Positions 1-9,485 of a stretch of DNA of 64,000 bases are shown piece by piece (position 1 is the stretch's first letter; each line of letters opens with the position of its first letter). Below the pieces are notes generated by a model. It had not been told where the DNA came from. It worked only from the letters and a program-made list of their open reading frames with translations, and did no database searches. Made by a program: the position numbers and the translations under genes. Source of the DNA: Sporodiniella umbellata (taxonomy: Eukaryota > Mucoromycota > Mucoromycetes > Mucorales > Rhizopodaceae); NCBI GenBank assembly GCA_025677835.1, contig JAIXMR010000013.1, positions 1 to 64,000 on the forward strand. The letters run 5' to 3'.

Positions 1-3
1 ATT

Positions 4-306
4 ATGGCTTCGAGAAAAGGAAAAGTTGGTGGCACTTTGAGGCAGCTAAAAAAACCTACGTTAATCAACCCTTTTCATTTACTTGAAAAAAAGAAAGAGG
101 AAGGTTTGTTGGTTCTTTGCTATTTGTTGGTTTTCTCAAACGTTTCTATAGAGCCGCGGTATAGTATGTTTCAATACGTTGAAAACTTTGAAAACGAAAA
201 GAGCATCGACAATGATCAAGACAGCATTTGCGATTTTAGCGAAGATGAGTTTGACGATGCATATGGAGATGAAGCAGGGCTTGCTGAATTATTCAGCGGC
301 TTTTAA
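4..306 (+). CDS. 3' end of an unrecognised gene (left part may lie outside the window)
   Basis: An open frame runs from an ATG three bases into the window to a stop at 304-306, so the true start may lie to the left. Bases 104-151 read as a 48-nt intron (GTTTGT...TATAG). Removing it joins EE to EPRYSMF in the same frame and deletes a hydrophobic stretch that looks like translated intron. The spliced product is about 84 aa: a basic N-terminal part followed by a very acidic tail with DFSEDEFDDAYGDEAG. I recognise no family. The acidic C-terminus is typical of many nuclear or nucleolar fungal proteins, but that is only an inference. Confidence 0.45.
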   Translation: MASRKGKVGGTLRQLKKPTLINPFHLLEKKKEEGLLVLCYLLVFSNVSIEPRYSMFQYVENFENEKSIDNDQDSICDFSEDEFDDAYGDEAGLAELFSGF

Positions 307-943
307 TCATATCATAATCTGAATCATTCATCAATCATTCTGCAGCCTCTCTTCTTTGAAAAGGATATTTAGCTATTGGAATACATATATTCACAACATA
401 TCTTGAAAGAGAACGCTTTAATACTGAAGGTCTAACTGGACGAAGTTGAGACTTGAGAATATATATACACTCTCTCTTTGTATGCATATTTATTTGTATA
501 TATTAATGTACATACAAAGTTCATAACTAAAAATAAAAAACTCCCAAAATAAACACAATATGTGTTCTGGTTTATATATAAACTGTGAGTTCTTATACAA
601 AAAGGGAAGAACAGAACTAAAAGTTACATATACGCCGCCTTCTGAATCTTACAATTTACTAACGTGTAAATTTCAACAGCTAAGAGTGCCCTACCTTTTT
701 TGGTTGTTGACTTTACTCTGCGGTATTATATACACCTGCCCCCTTAGTTTCTACAGCGCCAAGGTTGCCATAAAAAAGTCATAGGGGCTGTTTCTTATTG
801 GTAGGCGTTTCCAATACGTTTTATAAGTGAACCGGCTTACTATGGCTAAGGACCAATAGAATTAAAAAGCCATCACGTGAACAGGTGTCTATATTGGTTT
901 TTATGGAGTCTTCTTGGCTCTTTTAGCTAGTTACTTTTAACTT
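307..943. other. Spacer and upstream region of the FHA kinase gene
   Basis: AT-rich, about 640 bases. A CCAAT box (864-868), a CACGTGA E-box-like site near 875 and an ATTGG box near 893 lie within 85 bases of the kinase ATG and may be its promoter elements. A 74-codon frame at 560-784 has no protein-like composition and is not called. Confidence 0.4.
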
Positions 944-3221
944 ATGGGCCAAACTCCAAGCAAACAAAGAGCAAACGGAAAAGGAAGCGATGTAGACCTT
1001 TCTGAGTTGGTCAGAAGCAGCTCTGATTTATCCATCTCCGATAAAAGCTATACCTCACTTAAGGATAAAATTAAAAAGAAAAAGGGTTTGGAATCACATC
1101 ATGGTGTTTTTCATGGAGGCATAAAAAAAAAAAGAGTTCACAAGTCCGGTAATTCCGAAGCTTTACGCAGCCACAACCAAATTGCCAGTAGTAGTAGCAG
1201 TAGCAGTATTATTAGTGTCAGGAGCGGTAATAGTTTTTTCAATTCTACACAATGTGAGGAGCTTTCCATTGCTGAAGATTCGCTTGACTCGCAAAAATCT
1301 ATAAATAAACCTGACTGGAGTACCAACAAAGATGCTTGGGCCTTTTTGCGTAATATGAATACACCCCTCAGCGGCTCAGAGTTTTTAAGGCATCAACCAG
1401 AAACTAGTGGTCGACCTGGTTATCTTTTAGGGAACGGAAAAGTGTGTAATTTTAGGTAAGTCCAACAAGCATAAAAAAGAAAGGTAAAAGTTTTACAAAG
1501 GCAAAAAAAAAAAAATACACAGAATCAGCGACAAAAGTTTAAGCGAACAACATTGTCTTATCTATCCTGTAAAAACAAACAGTTGATTCATACCAGCCTT
1601 TTATGTATCTAATATGCAAATAGGAAGTGCGAGTTGATTTCAATAATAATAGCAAACTGCAGATCTGCTTGAGAGACATGAGAAGGTATAGCCAAACAAA
1701 TAACAATATTGAGTGTGCTTCTATACTAATATCGTGCTTTTTTCAGAGGTGCATCTCGCCCTATCCAAGTAAATGGAAACTTTTTGAGGCCTGAATATAC
1801 AAAAGAGCCATACCTCTTAAAGTCTAATGACATTATTCAACTGTCTAATACCACTGTGCTTCAAATTATCTTTGCTCCAAGCAAATCTAGAATAGCGTCC
1901 TTTGATGATGACTACAAACTAGGGACAGTTATTGGTGTGAGTTTATATTCAAAGATTTCTGTTGCAAACCTAAGAAAAGATCGGAACGTTCAGCATGCTG
2001 TAAAGATGATTCACAAGAACAGTTTTGTACGAAGACCAGAAGTTTTGAAGCAGTTTATGCAAGAGGTAGCAATATTAATGTCACTTGAAAAGCATGTTAG
2101 TAGCAAAATAGGGGCTAATATAGGGTGGCAGAGCTAGTCTAACACCTATATTGTTTTTATACAGCCAGGAATCATGAGCATTTTTAAAGTATATGACGAG
2201 GTTGAACACTTTCATTTAGTTATGGAATAGTGAGTAAAATCTAGTACACTGAGACTTTGAGAGAAATATAAAACTCATTTGAACTATTAGTTTTCCTGAG
2301 GGAGACCTCTACGGTCTTATTGTAAACAGCAAACGGTTGTCTGAAGATCATACACGTATAGTATTCTCACAGCTCTTTTCTGCCATTAATGTAAATACCA
2401 TGTCATGTCAGCCTACATTCGCATATATTTATCAGTCTTTAGTTTTTACATCAGGCTGGTGTAGTACATCGAGATATTAAACCAGAGAATAGTAAGATTG
2501 ATTATTGAACCAATGTGTTTTCCTTCTAATGATTAACCCTTGGTCATTCTATAAGTTCTTATGGTCAGTAAAGCTAAGCTACAAGTGAAAATCTGCGACT
2601 TCGGTCTTGCAACGCTTCACCAAAATAAAAGAAACTTGTTGCAGAGTTATTGTGGGTCTCCAAGTTATGGTAAAATAATCCAGTACTTTACTCTAAACTA
2701 ACATCTTTTTTTTAAAAAAAAAAGTTGCCCCAGAAATAATTAGTTTACAAGGAGCAACAGAACGAGGCTATGGGAATGAATGCGATTTATGGAGCTTAGG
2801 TGTTGTGCTTTTTGTTTGTTTATGTGGTCATCCTCCGTTTTATGGTCAAGGAAAAAGGAGCTATACATACTGTTTTTATTAACTTATATAATAGATGACC
2901 AATCTGCCTCTGTTCACGACAAGATTCTTTCTGGATCTTTAAAACATTACGAACAAGCGTCCGTTTGGAGCTCGCTTTCTCTGCCAGGTTTGTTTGATAA
3001 CATATCTCGTACATTTTTAAAGCATCCAATCTAATATCTTTGTCTTTTTTTTATAGTCAAGGACTTGATAGGAAGTTTGTTGAAGGTGAGGCCCTCTGAG
3101 AGACTAACAGCAGCTGAAGCTTTGGTAAATCTCATTTTTATCGCATCTTTCGTATACGTTAACACTACAATAGAATAACTCTTGGATAAAAGGTGAAAGC
3201 TGTTCTATCAGAGGATGCTAA
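944..3221 (+). CDS. FHA-domain Ser/Thr checkpoint-type kinase (Chk2/Rad53/Cds1 family)
   Basis: Twelve exons (944-1455, 1523-1568, 1624-1685, 1747-2095, 2165-2229, 2291-2390, 2455-2491, 2556-2669, 2725-2844, 2895-2987, 3057-3124, 3174-3221) join in frame to give 537 aa. Residues about 1-150 are low-complexity. An FHA domain (about 160-250) keeps the S-x-x-H pair (SLSEQHC) and an RDM...QVNG strand. The kinase domain (about 263-530) has [19 protein letters not shown], an APE-type VAPEI and [10 protein letters not shown], so catalysis should be intact. FHA followed by kinase is the Chk2/Cds1 order, a DNA-damage and replication checkpoint kinase. Two oddities: the N-terminus MGQTPSK fits the N-myristoylation pattern, and the FHA phosphothreonine-contacting Arg is Asn (LGNGKVC). 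The glycine loop (LGTVIGVSL) is also weak. The gene converges on the RSPRY1-like gene. Confidence 0.88.
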
Positions 3222-3547
3222 GAGCCTCCATAAAATCTCTATAGGTTTTGAGAGTTCATTCTGCTTTCAATCCAACGAAAAAAGATACCGCAGTCGTGAG
3301 AGATGAAAGCTTCTAGAGTTGAGAACGCTTAAATGATTTTTACTTTTAAAGACCTGAAATGGCTTTAAATAAACTTCTCTTTTTCTATTATGAAAATGGG
3401 TTTACATGTTTTATTAACATGTCTTTAAAACAAATTTAAAGCATCTATTGAATAGTTTTATTAAAACCGCTACAGGGTTCGCAAGATAGTGAGCTTATAA
3501 AGTTGGCTTTCGACCAAAACACTGGCATAGTAGTTGATGCAGGGTTT
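3222..3547. terminator. Shared 3' region between convergent genes, with poly(A) signals on both strands
   Basis: A 326-base spacer between two stop codons. AATAAA at 3368-3373 serves the plus-strand kinase gene. AATAAA read on the minus strand (plus TTTATT, 3457-3462) lies downstream of the RSPRY1-like stop. The two transcripts probably run close together or overlap here. Confidence 0.5.
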
Positions 3548-5345
3548 CTAACGAAATATTTTTTCTCGACATAACGGGCTATATAGGAGTCAGAAGGCGA
3601 TATATATATATACAGTTTGAAGAACTCACCAATTGTCAAGCTTTTTGACACACAAGCTACAAAATTCGTTATGAAAACAAGGTGAAATAGTGGCACCTTT
3701 TGGCTCGGAGTAACATAGAATACACATAGAATCATCTTCTAGGTTTTTGGAATATTGACTCTGTACAGTCTTTCTATATGCTTTGTTTATCGGCTGTATT
3801 CTACTTGATTGAGTATAAAACCATGTGCTTGTTCCACAATTTACAACTGCATGCTGATGTCCGCCTAAACCAATAATAGGAAATACTCTATCTGAGCCAA
3901 TCTTTCCATATATCTCTATCATTTCGCCATGGACAAAAAACGTGCATAAACCTTTTTTCAGATTTAGCAAAGTTCCAATTATATCACCTGCTTGACAGAG
4001 AACATTTTTGTCGGTATAGCTCGTTGTATCTGGAGTTAACAACGTTCCACGGTGTGTATCAAAAGTAAATCCGTTCTTTGTGAGGTCTTGGTTAGGGTTG
4101 AATTGGCTAGAGCGAATGGATTTTTACTTACTTTGTAGGGCTGGTATGATAAATGTTGAAATTCTACACTAGCCCATCCTATATGAACTACACCATTTGT
4201 TAACAGCAAGACCTCATAGTACCACAACCCTGTGTTTTCTGTAGTCATTTCAAGCAAAGAGTAAGTTTGGAAAGACAAGGGGTTATCGTTTCGCACTTCG
4301 TATACACCGTTGTTATCTATACACTTAATTCTTTGGACTTTCTACATATTGTATCGTTAAAAAAAAGCAAGAGCTTGGGTGTTTTTCTTACTTTATTAAT
4401 AAACATATTTTTCAAGAACCATTGTGTGCAAAACTGAATATGATTCATAGTAAACCATAGCTTTCTAGATGAATCACTAGTCTGTGCAGTATAGGCTATT
4501 TCCGAATGTTTGGATTTTTTTCTACCCCAAAATCCAAAACATATAAAGCTAAAAATAGAGCTTCTATCTTTTTTTTTTTTAAAAGCAACGGAAGCATATG
4601 GATTAAAGATCGATGGTGGGTATAATTGCATTATAGCATCGCATTCTAAGAGAACCGAGTTTAGAAGTTGTTGTATAGCACACTGGTGTGACATTATCTT
4701 CCTCATAATCGAACCTAATTAGATAAAGAGTTCACGTTCAAGCTTAAAAGAAAGGAAAAAAAAAGATGTTGTTCATTTACAGATGTGTGTATTTACCTGT
4801 CATGGCAAATGATTCAAGAGATAATATGGCGTACAATCTTGTCACACCACCATTGTATTGAATAGCTGCCGTTAAATGTTTCAATACTTCATCTGACCAC
4901 ATCTCTTCCACTAAATGACCTGCGAATTTTTGTGCGTGTAAAATCCAAAGAATGTAGCCGTTGGCGCATGATTTTTCTATTATTAAGTCAGATATCTTTC
5001 TCAAGGTTCGTCCATCAGGAAGCTCCGATTTGTCAATAACATGTTTAAGGAGTGACATCGAAATTGAACATTCGTTGTCTAGATCGTGTATCATGGTCGA
5101 TACAAAAGCAATGTAGCCGACAGCTTATTCTCAGTTAATATACTGGTAATACTGTAATAGAAATCCAATATACCTCTACTGGTAATCGTAAAAATATCCT
5201 CTACAGTAACAAAAAAATAGTCACTATGTATATTTGGGCTGAATTCACGCAACGGTTCATTTTGTGTAGATATCGATCCTGGTAAGTTTTTGGCAGCTGC
5301 TATAGCTCTCTTCCAAACCAAAGTAATACCAACAAATTCAGTCAT
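3548..5345 (-). CDS. SPRY and RING finger protein, RSPRY1-like (probable E3 ubiquitin ligase)
   Basis: Six exons on the minus strand (5345-5174, 5123-4797, 4714-4392, 4341-4132, 4075-3630, 3578-3548) give 502 aa with every join in frame. The middle carries a SPRY domain, with strands such as GLWYYEVLL, HIGWASVEF and GDIIGTLLNL. The last 42 residues are a complete C3HC4 RING: C-ILC, then PCFH, EFC, SLC, and the final pair CPLC is restored only after splicing the last 51-nt intron. SPRY followed by a C-terminal RING is the RSPRY1 arrangement; such proteins are taken to be E3 ligases in which SPRY picks the substrate. I see no signal peptide. The ATG at 5345 is the first in frame; a further upstream exon cannot be excluded. 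Confidence 0.85.
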
Positions 5346-8004
5346 ACTAAATGTAATGGTTTTGCTTTTTGTTTGTATAAATTAACAGTTTATATGAGCT
5401 CAAGAGCCTGAAACCGAAAGAAAAGACTAAACGAGAGTGCTCCTGTAAAAATCAAATCCTTTGTACATCTTTGTTTTACCAAAAAAAAAAAAGGTAAAAA
5501 ATTGCAACCAGTTAATTTGATTCATTTTATCATCCTTCTTTTTTCTTGTACACATTGCATAGCTGGTTTATCGTACATGTGACGCTTTATTTGATATCGA
5601 TGTGTGGCGTATTCATTTATATATTGGTATTAAAAATGGTTTCTTCTTGCAAACTCGAGTCTGCTAGTAAAAATCAACCAGCTCGAAGCCTACAACTGGA
5701 ATATATGGTTTGATATTATGCTTCTAAAATAGGAATGTAACTCAAGGTTTTGAAGGACGCTATAGCTTAAGGCCAGACATTTTTTAAAACATTTGTATAC
5801 AAGTAAAATATATTTCTTTGTAGTTTTATACAAACATTCAATGGTTTTGTTTTGTTTAGAAAATACTGTGTTATAGTTTTGGGTTTTCCAAAGCCAAAAG
5901 CCAATGATACTGCCAAAACTTTAAAAGCACTCTAGTAATTTGTTTTAGGCTAGTCTTACTATGACACGATGATAAAACGGATCAAAGCAACTTTGATTTC
6001 ATTATGATAAAAGTTGGCAAAACTTTTGAGCATTTTTAAACAAGAATGGTCTTTAATTCCAAAAAACCTAGATAAGGTTTGTTCTACTCATATTTTATTT
6101 TTCAAAAGTTTTAGTGGTTACACAAAAGTAGCAACATCTTGCTCATACGAGAAACATTCAGGTACCGCCATGAGCTAGAAGTTACTTGTATAAACAGTTG
6201 AGAGTATTAGTATCCACCAGATGTTCTATTATTTGTAGATCTTTTCCTTTTTTAAAAAAAGAAGTAGTATAATAGAAACATGACAGCTTAATATAAAACA
6301 GTAGAGCTCTCGCAACAGTTTTTTTTTTTTTTTCGAAATTTGCGTTGTGTCAAAATTCCAAACTGAAGTGGTGTTCAGTACTTCCTTTCTGAATTTGAAA
6401 AACTTGCAAAATGGAAAAAAGAACAAGAGCCTCGCACTCAAAACGTATTGGAGTTCATATTCACCTAGATAGTTTCTGATAGCATCAGTATTAGATGTTA
6501 CTATGTGCTTTTGAAAACAAATATCATTTGACATGAGATCAATACTAAGTTCTATATCTTCTTATTGAATACATGCATAACAAGCTTTCGTCAATAAAGA
6601 CTTACTTCAATTTTAACCGTATGTTTCATTCTTTTGAAGATAAAATGATGGCTTACTAACAACCAAGTAATACCTACTCAACACATGTTTCATTGCCCTC
6701 AGAACGCCACAAAAGCATACCGAATAGCCTAGGTGAGAGGTATGTATGTTATAATTGTGATGTAGTATAGTTCAAGGGATATCTAATTTTGTTTTGTTTT
6801 TATCAGAAATCGTACAACTTAAAGCATAAGTGCAGGCTCAAAAGAAACAAAAATGATGTTACAATTGCTTCTGGAATATGTAAAGACTGTCTATAATACG
6901 TTTACAGCTCAAAAAACATTGGTTTATAATCTCAATAGTGTGTCTAAAAGAATTTCGACCAGAAAGTTCCTTTATACTTTCGAAAAATTATAGAGCTTAA
7001 AAAAAAAAAGAACATATGGTGATTGCAAAATAATTTTTTAGATGGCAAGCACTCCGAAGAAAAAATTGTACATCTTGGTAATTTCTTTTTTAGGAGGAAA
7101 ATTTGCTCCTTATATCTCATTATAAGCTTTGATTTTTGCCTAGCCTTTTGATTTTTTACCTTAGCCAAATAAAGCTGACTATGCCACTTCCAGACTTATG
7201 TTTTACCACTACTCAAAACTAGGGATAACGAAACGTGTTTTCCTGTCCTTAATGTTTTCCTTCGTTGAAAAAAATAAGCATGGCAGGGTTGAGTATGGCT
7301 TAGAAATATGGTAGTCAAACGTAGACGTTTTTTTTTTTTGCTGACGATCTGTTTCTAAACTTTTTCTAAAGTTTTGTCTTGGAATGAAGCCTTTCTCGGA
7401 TTTTAATAGGCGTGAAGGTCAGGGAAAATAAGGTAAAATTAAGTGTGTATTGTATGGGAAAGTTTAAAAAGTATATTTTTTATACTTCTTTATTGCAATT
7501 TTGTTGAGTAGTTCACTATATAGAGTGTATGTCTTTGGTACTCTAGTGGGTATATATGATGAAGGGAGGGCTTATCGCTCATACGATTAATTTTTTTTTT
7601 TTTTTTTTGGCAAATTTCTGGTATAGCTATTTTAGATCTCTTTTTCTATTATTGTAGAAAACATAGGATTTTACTAAAAGCAATACAATCAACTAAGAAG
7701 ATGTTTAGTAATTGTACTAAGGCAAAATCAAAACGGTTTGAAGAGAGCTATTTGGTTTTATTTGTTGATTATTTTAACTTCTACAAGCAATCCAGTTATA
7801 TCATAAGTGGTTGACCTTTTTCAGTCAGAAAGACGTAAGTATATATTGTACAGTTTTTGAAAAAATTAGTAGCACTAAACCATACAGCTATGTTCAATTT
7901 AAGCGCCTCTGTCTTGAATCTATTTTTATTATGAGAACTGATCTCTTTTTAGTTTAGAAAATACTAAGAGGGAAAGAAAGTTACAAGAAAAAAGAAAAAT
8001 AGAT
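5346..8004. other. Long AT-rich spacer without a supported gene
   Basis: About 2.7 kb, rich in A and T runs (for example T runs near 6320, 7330 and 7590). The open frames at 6229-6534 and 6944-7168 (minus) are lysine/phenylalanine-rich readings of AT-rich DNA with no protein features. No tRNA-like T-loop or other RNA gene was recognised. It lies between two minus-strand genes, so it holds the promoter of the RSPRY1-like gene (right of 5345) and the 3' flank of GSK3. Confidence 0.5.
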
Positions 8005-9485
8005 CTAACGGGGTACTTCGATATTTCTCATCTCTCCTGCTGTAATTGGTACAAAATTGCGTATATCAATACCGTTTGAAGCTAAAACTGATTCCATATG
8101 GCTAGGAACAATCTTACTAATTAATTCTGGTTGTATTGACAGTTCTAATGTTCAATTTTTTGTCAAAAGAGTTCTGAGACAATTACATAAACTAAAACTT
8201 TCGCTTACCATGGCGAGTAAAATTAAAAAGTTCTGGGAGGCTTTTGCCATCAAGCATTTTCTTGTTGGGCTCCCGCAACTCATCAAAAAATGGGTCAGCT
8301 AGAGACTGAAAGGCTGTAGTACGTTTAAGAGGCTCGTATTGCAAAGTAGTCATGATAAAAGATATTGCTTCTTCAGGCGTACGCGATCGAAACACTTTTG
8401 ATAGAGGATGCGGTTTGATTTGGGGAAATCGGTGCTCAGTATATGATGGGTTCATAGCTAACAACTGCTCTTTAGTGGGAGTTCCCAATACTTTTATAAT
8501 TTCGACTAGTTGATCAATAGCGCTTTCGCCGGGAAACAAAGGCTGACAGAGTAACAGTTCTGCCATTACACACCCTGCAGACCATACATCGATACTACAT
8601 GTATAGTTTGTTGCGCCAAAAATTAATTCGGGTGCTCTGTAGTAGCGTGAGCAAATATATGATACATTGGGTTCTCCTGCATGAAGCGCCTTAGCACTTT
8701 ATGTTTGGGGTACGATTTAGTATTTTCATGACTCTATGTTTCTTCTCGCTTACCTTCCAAAATCACACAACTTCAACACACCCGTATTTGGATCGATGAG
8801 TAAATTTTGAGGTTTAATATCGCGATGGCAAATACCAAGTGAGTGGATAAAAGCAAGAGCACGCATTAGTTGATACGTGTAAATTTTTACGTACAACATA
8901 GGCACAGGTTGCCTATTTTTTGCATAGTTGCGGGAGGTACGATATAGTGTTTCAGGTACGTATTCCAACACTAAATTAAGATAGAGATCTTCCTTCTAAG
9001 ACCTAATATGAGAGACTATTATGAATATTTATATATCAAACTAACCTTCACTTCGTCATGGCTATAAAAGAAAGCTTTCAAGGAGACAATGTTGGGATGC
9101 CAAACGCTACGCATGATTTGTAGTTCTCGATTCTAAAACAAACATCTTGGTTATTTTTCTGCACTTTGCACACATTCCACATTTACTTTAAAACGCCTGT
9201 CTTGGAATACTTTTTTTATAGCAACGCTATCATTAGTCTCTGCCACTTTGGCTTGGTAAACTACCCCAAACGAACCATTTCCTGCTACTTTGTACTTTGT
9301 ATATTTGAAAGTAATGTCTTCTCCTGTTTTGCCATCCTTGGCTTCTTCCTCATGAATTTTTGCGCGATCGTTTTCACCAACTAAAGGGAATTTTTTTTTC
9401 AACAAAACAGATAAGTAAACAAGAAAAGAATTCCTTACTTTGCTATACCTGTTGCTTTAATTCCAAACATTGGTCCATGAGCCAT
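8005..9485 (-). CDS. Glycogen synthase kinase 3 (GSK3/shaggy family)
   Basis: Six minus-strand exons (9485-9449, 9380-9187, 9132-9046, 8992-8754, 8696-8209, 8144-8005) join in frame to 394 aa, the usual size for fungal GSK3. The glycine loop is GNGSFG at 46-51, followed by VAIKKV with the ATP lysine. Catalytic HRDIKPQN starts at about 162 and DFGSAK at about 183. The activation-loop [13 protein letters not shown] contains the tyrosine (about 199) that GSK3 autophosphorylates, and the CMGC insert follows. The short N-terminus ([12 protein letters not shown]) lacks the Ser-containing inhibitory motif of animal GSK3. The first intron uses a GTATAG donor after a 37-nt exon. GSK3 kinases act on glycogen synthase and many pre-phosphorylated substrates. 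Identification is secure from the motifs. Confidence 0.95.

Noticed and set aside
560..784. 74-codon plus-strand frame upstream of the FHA kinase
   Set aside because: No domain or protein-like pattern, in AT-rich leader DNA, with no transcript evidence; likely chance.
3495..3578. Initial reading of the RSPRY1-like last exon giving a RING with Met in place of the last Cys
   Set aside because: That came from a wrong codon split after the last intron; the correct phase reads CPLCREKIFR and then stops at 3548.
3445..3735. 96-codon minus-strand frame over the RING region
   Set aside because: It is the out-of-frame shadow of the RSPRY1-like gene; the spliced frame restores all eight RING ligands.
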